Origin: Corynebacterium sputi DSM 45148
GTDB lineage: Bacteria; Actinomycetota; Actinomycetes; Mycobacteriales; Mycobacteriaceae
Reading direction: 5' to 3'
Assembly: GCF_000427865.1 (NCBI RefSeq)
Contig: NZ_ATYV01000013.1
Coordinates: 1 to 64,000 of the forward strand
DNA length: 64,000 bases
Shown here: positions 8,675 to 18,101 of the stretch, in pieces
Layout of the letters: the number at the start of each line of letters is the position of its first letter
How positions within the stretch are numbered: the stretch's first letter is position 1
Translations under genes and position numbers: made by a program
Notes under the pieces: generated by a model
Databases searched by the model: none
Told to the model about the DNA's origin: nothing
Seen by the model: the letters and a program-made list of their open reading frames with translations, nothing else

Positions 8675-9283
8675 TCAGAACGGGGGCTCGTCACCGCCGG
8701 AGAAGTCTCCGGCAGACGGTGCGGAGTTCCAGGGATCCTCGGCCGGCTGTCCGCCGCCGAAGCCCTGGTTTCCGCCACCATTCGAACCTGCCGGCCCGGG
8801 CTGACCCTGGCCGTAGTTCTGGTTGTAGTTGGGACGGCCATCGCCGCCACCGGAGTTCTGCTGACCACCGAAGTTCTGTCCGCCGCCCTGTCGGCCACCG
8901 CCGCCACCGCCGGAGCGCTGGTTTCGGGTGACCTGGGCGGAAGCAAACCGCAGTGACGGGCCGACATCGTCGACCTCAATCTCGAACACGGTGCGACGCT
9001 CGCCTTCGCGGGTGTCGAAGGAGCGCTGGCGAAGCTTGCCCGTCACAATGACGCGCGAGCCCTTGCTCAGGGTCTCCATCACGTTCTCCGCCATCTCTCG
9101 CCAGGCGTTGCAGGTGAGGAACATAGCCTCACCGTCAACCCACTGGTTCTGCTGACGGTCGAAGGTGCGCGGCGTAGACGCCACGCGGAAGTTCGATACG
9201 GCTACACCAGACGAGGTGTAGCGCAGTTCCGGATCAGCAACAACGTTGCCGATCACTGTGATGGGGGTATCTCCCTGTGCCAT
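8675..9283 (-). CDS. ssb: single-stranded DNA-binding protein
   Basis: 202 residues. The OB fold spans residues 1-115 ([39 protein letters not shown]). A Gly/Gln/Asn-rich disordered linker (120-190) leads to the acidic tip DEPPF, which recruits repair and replication partners. It binds ssDNA as a tetramer. It sits in the classical position between rpsF and rplI and is probably co-transcribed with them. Confidence 0.96.
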   Translation of the reverse strand: MAQGDTPITVIGNVVADPELRYTSSGVAVSNFRVASTPRTFDRQQNQWVDGEAMFLTCNAWREMAENVMETLSKGSRVIVTGKLRQRSFDTREGERRTVFEIEVDDVGPSLRFASAQVTRNQRSGGGGGGRQGGGQNFGGQQNSGGGDGRPNYNQNYGQGQPGPAGSNGGGNQGFGGGQPAEDPWNSAPSAGDFSGGDEPPF

Positions 9284-9321
9284 TTGTCCGCTCCTAAAGG
9301 TTCCCGGTTCCGGGGAACCTG

Positions 9322-9609
9322 CTAGCGATCAGCCCGCAGCACCTTGGTGCGCAGGATGGTGTCGTTCAGGTTCAGGCGGCGGTCCAGTTCCAGGACAGTT
9401 GCCGGCTCGCAGCCCAGCTCGACGACGGCGTAGATGCCCTCGTCCTTCTTCTCGATCGGGTACGCCAGGTGGCGCTTGCCCCAGATATCAACGCTCTTGA
9501 CCTCGCCCTTGTCCTCTCGGACGACTTCGAGGAACTTGTCCAGGGACGGGGCTGCGGTGCGCTCATCGACCGACGGGTCGAGGATGATCATGAGTTCGTA
9601 GTGACGCAC
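9322..9609 (-). CDS. rpsF: 30S ribosomal protein S6
   Basis: 95 residues, as in relatives. It starts [12 protein letters not shown] and ends [14 protein letters not shown]. The start is chosen by the Shine-Dalgarno site: AGGAGG at 9621-9626 is 11 bp before GTG 9609, but only 2 bp before ATG 9618. S6 proteins also begin directly at the RxYE motif. First gene of the rpsF-ssb-rplI operon. S6 binds the central domain of 16S rRNA with S18, whose gene is not in this operon. Confidence 0.93.
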   Translation of the reverse strand: MRHYELMIILDPSVDERTAAPSLDKFLEVVREDKGEVKSVDIWGKRHLAYPIEKKDEGIYAVVELGCEPATVLELDRRLNLNDTILRTKVLRADR

Positions 9610-9735
9610 GGACCTCATCACCTCCTGTGGTCTAGTAGTTGTTCGGCCGCGGCATCGTTACCGCGGCAGGAGGGTTCGTTGCGTCAAGCAACCTGCCCAG
9701 GGTATCGCAGTTGACCCCTATTGACCAATCACTGA

Positions 9736-9957
9736 TCAGGTCGGCGCCCCGACTGCCCAGAACAAGGCGATGATGACGGGCACGACCGTGCACAGGAGAA
9801 ACGCAACTAGAACTAGAATCCACGTGATTTTGGTGTTGCCCTTGTACGAGAAGTTGGCCCACCCCGCGGCGAAAAACAGGAATCCGACGAAGACAGATCC
9901 CATCAGCACATACATCTGCGGATCCACGCTCCGCCACCGTCCTTTCACTTCCGGCAC
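9736..9957 (-). CDS. small two-helix membrane protein
   Basis: 73 residues with two hydrophobic helices (about 15-35 and 46-69) separated by a short basic turn (SYKGNTKITW). The function is unknown. It lies between ponA and rpsF on the same strand. The start is uncertain: GTG 9957 is used, but GTG 9927 and ATG 9915, closer to the first helix, are possible, and none has a good Shine-Dalgarno site. The compact hydrophobic architecture makes it more credible than the overlapping frame on the same strand, which lacks it. Confidence 0.6.
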   Translation of the reverse strand: MPEVKGRWRSVDPQMYVLMGSVFVGFLFFAAGWANFSYKGNTKITWILVLVAFLLCTVVPVIIALFWAVGAPT

Positions 9958-10031
9958 GCATCTGCACCGCGGCCGGGAACTTACTTTCAGATTGTCACGG
10001 AACTTCCCGACCTGAAATTTGCCACCGAAAA

Positions 10032-10057
10032 AGGGGCTGACCTTTCGGTCAGCCCCT
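10032..10057 (-). terminator. intrinsic terminator of ponA
   Basis: A perfect 11-bp stem, AGGGGCTGACC / GGTCAGCCCCT, with a four-base loop. On the minus strand it runs into TTTTTC. Textbook rho-independent form, 28 bp past the ponA stop. Confidence 0.9.
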
Positions 10058-10084
10058 CATTTCTTGCGATTCAGTCGGATTCGG

Positions 10085-12358
10085 CTACTGGGCGCCGTCT
10101 CCACCGCCGCCACCGTCACCGGGGTCGACGCCAGCTTCTCCGCCACCGCCGCCACCGGCATTGCCTCCGCCACCGGTGTTACCGCCGCCGCCAAGGCCCG
10201 GCAGGTCGATGCCCGGAAGTCCCGGAATCAGGTTCTCCAGGCCATTGCCCGGATCTTCAGTCTCAGTGGTCTCACCACCGGTATCTGGTGCCTCCGGTTG
10301 TTCGGCCGTGGTGGTCGCCGCCACCGGCGGGCTCCAGTTGGGGCGACCCGACTGTCCTCCAACATTGCCGACGTCACTGAAGGTCTCCATTGGCTCATTC
10401 GCCAAGGCATTGTCCATAACGTACTTCCACATCGAACCCGGAGTCTGGGAACCGAACATGTTTCCACCGGACGAGTTGTACAGCGGAGTTCCGTCTATGG
10501 TTCCGACCCACACTGCAGTGGAGAGCTGCGGGGTGGAACCGATCATCCAGGCGTCCTTGTTCTGCCCGGTGTCCTGGAGCTGTGCGGTACCAGTCTTTGC
10601 CGCGGATTGGCGTCCACCGGCCAGTGCCTGGTTCGAGTAAGACGCAATCGGAATCATGGCGTCGATGACGTTCGTAGCGACTGCTTCGGGCACCACTCGC
10701 TCTCCACCGGAGTTATCTCGCTCCAGGAGAACCTCGCCACCGGCGGTCTCCACGCGCTCCACGAAGTGAGGTGCGTTGTAGACACCATCGTTGGACAGTG
10801 TGGCTAGACCGACAGCCATATCCAGGGGACGGGTCAGGTACTGACCGAGGGTGATTCCGTCGTAGGAACCGGTTCCGTCGTCTTCCTCAAGGGTGCGCTC
10901 GATACCGGGAATCGACTCGGCAACACCAAGGCGGTGAGCCATGGCTGCAGTGTCGTTCGGACCGTTCTCCAGGTCACGCTGAAGTCGAATGAACGGGGTG
11001 TTCAGGGACTGACGCAGTGCCTCAGAGATCGGCATGGATCCGCCACCGGCGCCGCCGGAGTTGCTGATTGTCGCGTCACCGGACTGCACCGGCCCGGAGT
11101 CGTACTGCCGGCTGAGCGGAATGTCCTGATCCAGTGCCGCCGCGAGGGTGAAGATCTTGAACGTAGAACCGGTCTGCAGACCCGAGTTGGCGTAGTCCCA
11201 ACCATGCGGATCCTCGCCACCGTAGTACCCGCGGACAGCACCGGTATCCGGCTCGACGGAGACAATGGCCGTGCGCTGTGAGCTCTCTTCGCTCTGCGGA
11301 ACGTAAGTCGCTGCTGCAGTCTCTGCAGCATCCTGCACGGTCGGATCAATCGTGGTGGTGATTCGCAGACCCTGGGTGTTGACCTGGGTTTCGCTGATGC
11401 CTTCGTTGGCCAGCTCCTCCAGCACGCGGTTCTTGATCAGCCCGTCGGAGCCTTCCGGCTCTTCCTCGGTGTCGATCGTGTTCGGGTCGATGGTGTCGGG
11501 GTATCCCATGCCGGAACGCTGACCCTGGTCCAGGGTCCCCATCTCGACCATTCCGTCCAGCACGTAGTTCCAGCGCTGCTCGGACTCTGCCGGGTTCACC
11601 CACGGGTCCAGAACCGACGGCATCTGGATAGCGGCTGCGAGCACCGCACCCTGCTCAGCGCTGAGGTCCTGAACCGGAACGCCGAAATACGCCTCGGAAG
11701 CCGCGGCAATGCCGTAGCCATTGCGGCCGAAGTAGATCGTGTTGAGGTAGGCCTCAAGAATCTCGTCCTTGGCCCACTCACGCGTCATCTTCGCGGAGAC
11801 AACGAGCTCCTTGAATTTACGGACGTACGAGTGGTCGTCACCGACGATCGCGTTCTTCACGTACTGCTGGGTAATCGTCGAGCCGCCGCCGGCGGAGGTG
11901 TTGCCGGTAACGGCGCCGATTCCTGCACGAGCAAAACCGGAGACTGAGAAGCCCGGGTTCGTGTAGAAGTCACGGTCTTCAGCCGCCAGAACGGCATCGC
12001 GAACCCCCATGGGGATCTCTTCGATGCGCACCGGCTCACGGTTTCCCGCCTCCGGGGTAATGCGGATCATCTCATCTTCGCCAGTGTTGTCGTAGATGAT
12101 CGCGATCTGCGAGTTGGCCAAGTCTTCCTGGTCCGGGACGTCGGTCACCATGTACGCGACGCCGAACACGGCGAAAGGCATTGCGATGATCAGGACGAGC
12201 AATGCCGCCGACCATCCGAGTACTCGCTTCCACCGGGACTTGTCTCCCGGCGACGAGGTGGACTTGCTGTCCTTGCCGCTGCTGGTTCCCCGAGCAGGCT
12301 GAGAACCGCCGCTGGCGTTCTTCTCAGCCCCGGCGGGGTTCTGCGGATCTTTGCTCAC
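10085..12358 (-). CDS. ponA: bifunctional class A penicillin-binding protein (PBP1)
   Basis: 757 residues. A cytoplasmic Ser/Lys/Pro-rich head is followed by one transmembrane helix (VLGWSAALLVLIIAMPFAVF). The GT51 glycosyltransferase domain has AAEDRDFYTNPG, GGSTITQQYVKNA and EAYLNTIYFGRNGYGI. The transpeptidase domain has SxxK in TGSTFKIF, SxN in SLNTPF and KTGTAQ. The tail is Gly/Pro-rich. It polymerises and cross-links peptidoglycan at the membrane. The start is GTG 12358 with GGAG 5 bp upstream. The longer upstream frame lacks support and has an unlikely Arg-rich composition. Confidence 0.95.
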   Translation of the reverse strand: MSKDPQNPAGAEKNASGGSQPARGTSSGKDSKSTSSPGDKSRWKRVLGWSAALLVLIIAMPFAVFGVAYMVTDVPDQEDLANSQIAIIYDNTGEDEMIRITPEAGNREPVRIEEIPMGVRDAVLAAEDRDFYTNPGFSVSGFARAGIGAVTGNTSAGGGSTITQQYVKNAIVGDDHSYVRKFKELVVSAKMTREWAKDEILEAYLNTIYFGRNGYGIAAASEAYFGVPVQDLSAEQGAVLAAAIQMPSVLDPWVNPAESEQRWNYVLDGMVEMGTLDQGQRSGMGYPDTIDPNTIDTEEEPEGSDGLIKNRVLEELANEGISETQVNTQGLRITTTIDPTVQDAAETAAATYVPQSEESSQRTAIVSVEPDTGAVRGYYGGEDPHGWDYANSGLQTGSTFKIFTLAAALDQDIPLSRQYDSGPVQSGDATISNSGGAGGGSMPISEALRQSLNTPFIRLQRDLENGPNDTAAMAHRLGVAESIPGIERTLEEDDGTGSYDGITLGQYLTRPLDMAVGLATLSNDGVYNAPHFVERVETAGGEVLLERDNSGGERVVPEAVATNVIDAMIPIASYSNQALAGGRQSAAKTGTAQLQDTGQNKDAWMIGSTPQLSTAVWVGTIDGTPLYNSSGGNMFGSQTPGSMWKYVMDNALANEPMETFSDVGNVGGQSGRPNWSPPVAATTTAEQPEAPDTGGETTETEDPGNGLENLIPGLPGIDLPGLGGGGNTGGGGNAGGGGGGEAGVDPGDGGGGGDGAQ

Positions 12359-12735
12359 GGGGTCTCCAATGGTTCCTTGACTTCCAACCGTGCCGCGCTG
12401 GTGCGCTGGTCTTCGAACGTCCAGAATACGAGTGCGGGTGCCGTAAAGCGATATTTCCCGCTCTTCTGACCTCCGACGCTCACTGACATGGTGCCGACAC
12501 CTGAGCATGTCATGGCTCAGTTTCCCCTGACGACACCCCGACAGAATCCGCGAAATTGCCGCGAATAACCCGGATTTTCCTCTGGACTTTATCGGTAAAC
12601 ATCGATTTTAGGGGTTTCAGGCTCACTGCGAAAGTGCATGTGGCTATAGCGTCTGGGTGATTCGGCCGGATCAACCGGGCATCGTCCCGGCGGCCGCGCC
12701 AGCAACAGAGCTGAACCTAGGAGAAGAGATAACAG

Positions 12736-13821
12736 ATGAGTTCGGTACGCGTAGCGATCGTCGGCGTGGGCAACTGTGCCTCCTCGCTTGTGCAGGGTGT
12801 CGAGTTCTACAAGGACGCGAAGAAGGGCGAGATCGTCCCGGGTCTGATGCACGTCCAGTTCGGTGACTACCACGTCTCCGATGTGGAGTTCGTCGCCGCT
12901 TTCGACGTCGACGCAGCAAAGGTCGGCACCGACCTCTCTGAGGCAATCAACGCCTCGGAGAACTGCACCATCAAGATCGCCGATGTCCCCACCACCGGAG
13001 TGACCGTCCAGCGAGGCCCGACCCTCGACGGAATCGGCAAGTACTACGCAGCAACGATCCAGGAGTCTGACGCTGAGCCCGTCGACATGGTGCAGGCACT
13101 GAAGGACGCCGAGGTCGACGTTCTGGTGTCCTACCTGCCCGTCGGTTCGGAACAGGCAGACAAGTTCTACGCCCAGTGCGCGATCGACGCAGGCGTGGCC
13201 TTCGTCAATGCACTGCCCGTGTTCATTGCCTCGGACCCGGAGTGGGCTGCGAAGTTCACCGCCGCTGGCGTCCCGATCGTTGGCGATGACATCAAGTCTC
13301 AGGTCGGCGCGACCATTACGCACCGTGTAATGGCAAAGCTCTTCGAGGACCGCGGTGTGCGCCTGGAGCGGACCCTGCAGCTGAACGTCGGCGGCAACAT
13401 GGACTTCAAGAACATGCTCGAGCGCGAGCGCCTGGAGTCGAAGAAGATCTCCAAGACGCAGGCGGTTACCTCCAACCTCACCGGACCGCTGTCCGGGTTG
13501 ATCGACGACCGCAACGTCCACATCGGCCCGTCCGACTGGATCGACTGGCTCGACGACCGCAAGTGGGCCTACGTCCGACTAGAGGGCAAGGCATTCGGTG
13601 AAGTCCCGCTGAACCTGGAGTACAAGCTCGAGGTCTGGGACTCGCCGAACTCCGCCGGCATCATCATCGACGCGGTGCGCGCCGCAAAGATCGCCCAGGA
13701 CCGTGGAATCGGCGGCCCGGTGCTGCCTGCTTCCGCCTACCTAATGAAGTCCCCGCCGAAGCAGCTAGCTGACGACGTCGCACGTGCCCAGCTCGAGGCC
13801 TTCATCATCGGCGCAGACTAA
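12736..13821 (+). CDS. ino1: inositol-1-phosphate synthase
   Basis: 361 residues of the actinobacterial myo-inositol-1-phosphate synthase family. The N-terminal Rossmann motif is [16 protein letters not shown]. Signatures include [43 protein letters not shown] and the C-terminal PPKQLADD. It converts glucose-6-phosphate to inositol-1-phosphate using NAD, feeding phosphatidylinositol, lipoglycans and mycothiol. ATG 12736 follows AGGAGAAGAG. The 227 bp between the divergent ponA and ino1 would carry its promoter and any inositol-responsive operator. No site there was recognised with confidence. Confidence 0.96.
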   Translation: MSSVRVAIVGVGNCASSLVQGVEFYKDAKKGEIVPGLMHVQFGDYHVSDVEFVAAFDVDAAKVGTDLSEAINASENCTIKIADVPTTGVTVQRGPTLDGIGKYYAATIQESDAEPVDMVQALKDAEVDVLVSYLPVGSEQADKFYAQCAIDAGVAFVNALPVFIASDPEWAAKFTAAGVPIVGDDIKSQVGATITHRVMAKLFEDRGVRLERTLQLNVGGNMDFKNMLERERLESKKISKTQAVTSNLTGPLSGLIDDRNVHIGPSDWIDWLDDRKWAYVRLEGKAFGEVPLNLEYKLEVWDSPNSAGIIIDAVRAAKIAQDRGIGGPVLPASAYLMKSPPKQLADDVARAQLEAFIIGAD

Positions 13822-13899
13822 TTATCTGGCCTTCTCGGTTGGCTGACACACCAGTCGGTTCACTGAGCTGAAACAACTGAAGGCTAATTCCTTTGTGTG

Positions 13900-13922
13900 C
13901 CCCGCCGATACTGTCGGCGGGG
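13900..13922 (+). terminator. hairpin downstream of ino1
   Basis: CCCCGCCGA / TCGGCGGGG perfect nine-base stem with a five-base loop, 79 bp past the ino1 stop. The U-tract is weak. Confidence 0.65.
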
Positions 13923-14032
13923 TATGCGTCGTTAAGCGAGAGTTCACGCGCTCGTGGTGTTGGTCACGGAGATGAACGCTGGTTGTTTGCTGTCAAATTG
14001 GTGAACGACATGCGCGAACAGCGTAGACGGGC

Positions 14033-14086
14033 ACAGTTAACTGTACTGAAACAGTCTTCATAAAATAACTGTTTCATCTCAACAGT
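14033..14086. promoter_or_regulatory. probable MarR operator cluster
   Basis: Four copies of ACAGTT/AACTGT-type half sites are packed upstream of the MarR gene: palindrome ACAGTTAACTGT (14033-14044), dyad ACTGAAACAGT (14046-14056), AACTGTTTCA (14067-14076) and AACAGTTTT (14080-14088). TGAAACAGT (14047-14055) and ACTGTTTCA (14068-14076) are exact inverted repeats 12 bp apart. The position 45-100 bp before the start suggests autoregulation. Apart from this and the ino1 hairpin, 13822-14130 holds nothing recognisable. Confidence 0.65.
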
Positions 14087-14130
14087 TTTGTCATGGCAAT
14101 CAGGCGTGGTTTTCCGTTAGGATTGCGGCC

Positions 14131-14607
14131 ATGACCAACTCGAAAGATGACTCCGCGGCGGAGCTAACCCCGCTTACCGTCGCCCAGCAGCTGCGTCCGT
14201 TGCTCACTAGGGCGGAACTGCTGTACAGCCGACTATCTGAGGAATCTCAGCTCAGTCGCGCCCAGCTCTCCATCATGATGACGCTGGACAACCTGGGACC
14301 GTGCCGCATCAACCAGCTCGCACAGGCCGAGGCCATTCGCATGCCTACCGCGTCCAACGCAGTGCACCACCTGGAAGACGCCGGCATGGTCGAGCGCGTC
14401 CGGGACACCTCCGACCGCCGCGGCGTCCGCGTGGAGCTGACCGCCAAGGGCCGTGAAGAGCTTGAGCGTGTCACCAAGGAGCGTGACGAGCAGATGGCAG
14501 AGATGCTCCGCCCCCTGTCGCAGGAGCAGCTCGAGGTCGCAGACACCGTCTCCCCGGTGCTCAAGCACATCCTCGATTCCTACGCAGCATCCGTCTCCGC
14601 TGAATAA
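14131..14607 (+). CDS. malR: MarR-family regulator (MalR-like)
   Basis: 158 residues with the MarR winged helix-turn-helix (about 35-125): CRINQLAQAEAIRMPTASNAV is the recognition part, followed by the wing DTSDRRGVRVELTAKGREEL. It would bind DNA as a dimer. The pair MarR gene plus universal stress gene downstream of ino1 recalls the malR-uspA locus of Corynebacterium glutamicum, whose MalR controls envelope and stress genes. The symbol rests on that synteny plus family, not on alignment. AGGA lies upstream of ATG 14131. A dense palindrome cluster just upstream suggests autoregulation. Confidence 0.82.
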   Translation: MTNSKDDSAAELTPLTVAQQLRPLLTRAELLYSRLSEESQLSRAQLSIMMTLDNLGPCRINQLAQAEAIRMPTASNAVHHLEDAGMVERVRDTSDRRGVRVELTAKGREELERVTKERDEQMAEMLRPLSQEQLEVADTVSPVLKHILDSYAASVSAE

Positions 14608-14683
14608 TTCCACCAGACGGGATACAATCATCCCGAACATGGGGCTATTACCCCGATTCGGATGATCGTCGAGGAGTTAATCG

Positions 14684-15595
14684 ATGGCTTCTGCCCCCCT
14701 GCGGATCCTGGTTGCCTGGCGACCGGGCTCAGACGGATCTGAATCCGTCGCGTACGCCGCCTGGCTCGCTCACACCTGCCAGGTCCGCGTTCGCTTCGTG
14801 GTGGTGTTGTCCAGGGGCTGGCCCCTCCTGTCGCTGGCCCGCTCGACTCTGAACGATTCATGGGTCAATGACGTCACCGAGTCCACCACAGCCGCCATCA
14901 AGCGCGCGTGGAAAACTGGCGGCCTGCGCAAGGGGATGCTCGACAAAGACCCCATCGAGTTCATCGAAGATTCCTCGGAGGCCACCGCTATCCTCCGGTC
15001 CGCCGCGGACTTCGAAGCCGACCTGGTGATGCTCTCCAGCGGTGAGGGCGGCCGAGACGGACACTTCCGTGCCGGGTCAACCGCAGACGCACTGCTGCAC
15101 TGCTCCAACCGACCACTGGCACTGGCTCCTTCACACCCGGAGTTATCCAAGCGGGGTGTCACGCGAGTCAATTGCAGTTACATCGATACGCCGCAATCCC
15201 ACAAGGCTCTGGCCAAGGCCGCGGACCTCGCACACAAGTGGAGCGTCCCCCTTCGCCTAGTCGCATTCACCCCGACCGGTGCCACAATGTACCGCTCGGA
15301 CATTGGCTATGGCACCTCAGATGACCTCATGGTCGAGTGGCACGAGCAGGCATTGGCATTGCTCGACCGCGGCCGAGACCGCGCTTTGACCAGGCACCCT
15401 GAACTCCAGGTGGAGGCAGCAGTCGCTTCCGGTGACGGCTGGGAAGCCTCGATCAGCTCCATCAAGTGGAAGAAGGGCGACTTGTTGGTGGTGGGCTCCT
15501 CGACCCTAGGCACCTTCGGACGGGTATTTATCGGTTCTTCGACGAACCAGATTGTGCGCAATAGCCGCGTCCCCATGCTCATCACCACCGCCTGA
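14684..15595 (+). CDS. universal stress protein (two Usp domains)
   Basis: 303 residues made of two Usp domains. The first begins PLRILVAWRPGSDGSES and the second begins near residue 160 with VNCSYIDTPQSHKALAKAADLA. The second ends with the family motif VVGSSTLGTFGRVFIGSSTNQIVRNSRVPMLI, including the G-x9-GS nucleotide-binding signature. The first domain's motif (LSSGEGGRDGHFRAGSTADALL) is also recognisable. A GAGGAG Shine-Dalgarno site precedes ATG 14684. It lies 76 bp after the MarR gene and is probably in the same operon. Cytoplasmic; the exact stress role is unknown. Confidence 0.9.
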   Translation: MASAPLRILVAWRPGSDGSESVAYAAWLAHTCQVRVRFVVVLSRGWPLLSLARSTLNDSWVNDVTESTTAAIKRAWKTGGLRKGMLDKDPIEFIEDSSEATAILRSAADFEADLVMLSSGEGGRDGHFRAGSTADALLHCSNRPLALAPSHPELSKRGVTRVNCSYIDTPQSHKALAKAADLAHKWSVPLRLVAFTPTGATMYRSDIGYGTSDDLMVEWHEQALALLDRGRDRALTRHPELQVEAAVASGDGWEASISSIKWKKGDLLVVGSSTLGTFGRVFIGSSTNQIVRNSRVPMLITTA

Positions 15596-15641
15596 CATTC
15601 CGGTGCCCGCGGGGTAAAAGTCACAGCGTATGGTCGAAGGT

Positions 15642-16079
15642 ATGGCGAACGACGACGAGAACGAAAGCATCCCGACCCGTGCCGGACATGCCTACACGGA
15701 CGCCCCCGGCGATCCTCTCGAGCGTCTTGAACGCAACGAACGCTCCGGCAAGCAGGCGTACATCTACGCCGGAAGCGTCTTCGGCCTCACCGTTGTTACC
15801 GCGATCATCATCGCGATCATTGGTGCCATTACCGGTGGACCCCTGTGCGACGCCGGTAAGTCCGTCTTCGTCTGTTCACGAGCCTTTGAACTGGCATTTC
15901 CGCTGATTCCGGGAGCGATCAGCTTCTTCGGAGCCGCCGGTTGTTTCTGGATGACCTACCTCAAGTGGCGTTCCTTCCAGCGCTGGCGCCCATGGCTGGC
16001 GATGTGCTGGGTCCTGCTGCCCTGGACCCTTGCTTGGATGACAGGCACCTTCTCGATCGCAATGTTCGGGCTATCCTAA
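15642..16079 (+). CDS. membrane protein of unknown function
   Basis: 145 residues. A polar, acidic N-terminus of about 40 residues precedes three hydrophobic helices: about 45-65 (YIYAGSVFGLTVVTAIIIAI), 85-107 and 118-142. Two Cys (PLCDAGKSVFVCSR) lie in the first external loop and could form a disulfide. The ATG at 15642 is preferred because TATGGT, a -10-like hexamer, sits about 7 bp upstream, as in leaderless transcripts. ATG 15630 is the alternative. No function is recognised. It follows the Usp gene in the same direction. Confidence 0.65.
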   Translation: MANDDENESIPTRAGHAYTDAPGDPLERLERNERSGKQAYIYAGSVFGLTVVTAIIIAIIGAITGGPLCDAGKSVFVCSRAFELAFPLIPGAISFFGAAGCFWMTYLKWRSFQRWRPWLAMCWVLLPWTLAWMTGTFSIAMFGLS

Positions 16080-16118
16080 TTCGCACCGTAGATTTCTCAC
16101 ACGAGGAAGCCGAGTCCG

Positions 16119-16268
16119 ATGTCCGATAATCGCGAATCAACGACCGACGTCCGCAAGCTGGGCCGCTTCGGGGAGGATCCTTCGGATACGGCAGATCTCA
16201 TCAAGTGGGCAAAACTCGCGGTAAAGCGAACCGTGGCCGCACGACGCTTCCAGCGTTCATGTACCTAG
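16119..16268 (+). CDS. possible small protein, 49 residues
   Basis: Begins MSDNRESTTDVRKLGRFGED and ends in a basic, amphipathic stretch (KWAKLAVKRTVAARRFQRSC). GAGGAA lies 14 bp upstream, a long spacing. It is not recognised and could be a remnant of a longer gene. The rest of 16080-16368 shows nothing else. Confidence 0.3.
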   Translation: MSDNRESTTDVRKLGRFGEDPSDTADLIKWAKLAVKRTVAARRFQRSCT

Positions 16269-16368
16269 CCGAAGACGTCCTGATCCCACTCAATGCGACT
16301 GATGATTCGCAAGACGTGCCCGAGCAGTATTAGATAGGTTCGGCCGACGCCGAGCGATTCGCTTGGCA

Positions 16369-16689
16369 TCAATCAGTATTCGGTCCCTCGATCTCCAGCG
16401 TGAGCAAATGGTAACCCACGGTTTTGCCGTGTCCGTCTAGGTAACTACTGCCTGTCACGCCGCCACCCAGGACCCCTACGAGATGGAAGACCATGGCGCT
16501 AATGGTCGGCATCAACACGCGCCTGACCGATGCCACTGAACCATCCAGCCCATAATGGACCGCCACCTTTTCCACGGTCACCGACGCCGTTACCAGGTCG
16601 AATGATGCTTCTTCTCGTGGCAGCACTGCGATGATCAGGTCATCACCTTTGTCTCCGGTGCGGACATCCGCGATCTCGTCGAGAATCAT
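16369..16689 (-). CDS. AtuA-like ferredoxin-fold protein (AtuA C-terminal domain)
   Basis: 106 residues. It starts MILDEIADVRTGDKGDDLIIAV, matching the small ferredoxin-fold domain that ends AtuA proteins (signature R-TGDKGD). In Pseudomonas AtuA both parts form one polypeptide. Here the domain is a separate gene whose ATG overlaps the stop of the large AtuA gene by 4 bp (ATGA), so the two are translationally coupled and probably form a complex. The reaction is not established for this family. Confidence 0.75.
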   Translation of the reverse strand: MILDEIADVRTGDKGDDLIIAVLPREEASFDLVTASVTVEKVAVHYGLDGSVASVRRVLMPTISAMVFHLVGVLGGGVTGSSYLDGHGKTVGYHLLTLEIEGPNTD

Positions 16690-18101
16690 GCCGTGACCTC
16701 CTTTATGTGAATGTCCGTCAGCACATCACTGCGGGACAGGGACGCCGCACGAATGGCGACGACTTCGCTCACTGAACCTCGTGCTCCACCTCCAGCGGCG
16801 GGGCCGTTCGTATAGAGCGTCTCCACCTCCCAGCGAATAGCATCAGCCTTTTCTTTCGAGTCGACGACGCCTGAAACTCGCAGCCGCACTTCCGGAATCA
16901 GCGATACTGACGCTTCTCGTTCTGCCAGAGGGCCGCGCGCGCCCGGCGCGCCCCGGAAGGCAGATCCGGTCCCGATGAGTTCGGTGGTGAGGAGGTGGGC
17001 GGGTACGTCGTGAAGCATCTCAAGTCTTTCCACCACAATCTCCCCTCCGAGGCGCGCCCGTTCCTCGGCGCGGGGTCCGGCATATGAGATCTGTCCTTCA
17101 CCGGTGAACCCGCCGCGGAAACCTAGACTGACTTTGAGGGCATCTGGCTTCTCGGCGCCACTGGCCCCGGACACTTGCACCCGGCCAGGGCCGATCTCAG
17201 TGAACTCGACGCGGGAGAAATCCGCCGTTACGTCCGGGGTGATGTAGCGGCGAGGGTCATGGACCTCGTAGAGCAATTGCTCGCGGCAAGTACGCACGTC
17301 CAGGAGTCCACCGGAACGCTCCAGTTTGCCGACCACTGCCGAACCATCAGACTCCACATCCACATAAGGGAACCCGAGGGTTGCCAGGCCGGGGACATCC
17401 TTCGGGCCCGGGTCCGCGAAGTATCCACCTGTCAGTTGGCCGGCGCACTCGAGCAGGTGACCGATGCACGTGCCCTTTCCTAGGAGGGGATAGTCCTCGC
17501 GAGACCACCCGAACTCGTGGATCATCGGCGCGAGATACAGAGACGGATCGGCGACTCGGCCAGCGATGACGATGTCAGCGTTCTGTTCCAAGGCGGGGAT
17601 GAGGGCGTCCGCACCGATGTAAGCGTTGGCAGAGAGCAGCTCCGAGGCGTACCGCGAGACCGGTTTACCAGTCTCCCAAACGTCAGGGTCGACTACCCGG
17701 ATAGTCGCGCCGACGTCATCGCCGGTTACCGCCGCGATCCGCACCGGGCGAGCGACACCACGCTGCCTCAGCATCGTCGCTACCGCATCTGCAGCCGCCA
17801 GGGGATTAGCACTGCCAGCATTGGTGATCACCGTGGCGCCTGCCGCCAAGGTGTGGTCAATGACCGCATCGATACGTGCAAGGAGCAGCGGGTCATACCC
17901 GGTGTCGGGGTCCTGCCGCCTGCGCAGTTGACCGGCAGAGACGGTGCGCTCGCCTAGGCATTCAAAGATCAGGTAATCCAGGTCCGCGTGCTCAGCGAGT
18001 TCCACCGCCGGGTCGATGCGGTCACCCGCAAAGCCTGCGCCAGCGCCGAGCCGGATCGTCTGGACCTGTGTCTCATTGTCAGTCCGCATATCTACACCCA
18101 T
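16686..18101 (-). CDS. AtuA-family protein (DUF1446)
   Basis: 471 residues. The main AtuA/DUF1446 domain starts with IRLGAGAGFAGDRIDPAVELA and includes TNAGSANPLAA, GADALIPALEQNADIVIAGRVADPSLYLAPM and GHLLECAGQLTGGYFADPG. AtuA is needed for acyclic terpene use in Pseudomonas. Homologues in other gene clusters accompany carboxylate or CoA-ester catabolism, so the substrate here is open. ATG 18101 has GGGAG about 10 bp upstream and overlaps the stop of the CitMHS remnant. ATG 18089 is an alternative. With the transporter upstream dead, its expression may be compromised. Confidence 0.8.
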   Translation of the reverse strand: MGVDMRTDNETQVQTIRLGAGAGFAGDRIDPAVELAEHADLDYLIFECLGERTVSAGQLRRRQDPDTGYDPLLLARIDAVIDHTLAAGATVITNAGSANPLAAADAVATMLRQRGVARPVRIAAVTGDDVGATIRVVDPDVWETGKPVSRYASELLSANAYIGADALIPALEQNADIVIAGRVADPSLYLAPMIHEFGWSREDYPLLGKGTCIGHLLECAGQLTGGYFADPGPKDVPGLATLGFPYVDVESDGSAVVGKLERSGGLLDVRTCREQLLYEVHDPRRYITPDVTADFSRVEFTEIGPGRVQVSGASGAEKPDALKVSLGFRGGFTGEGQISYAGPRAEERARLGGEIVVERLEMLHDVPAHLLTTELIGTGSAFRGAPGARGPLAEREASVSLIPEVRLRVSGVVDSKEKADAIRWEVETLYTNGPAAGGGARGSVSEVVAIRAASLSRSDVLTDIHIKEVTA

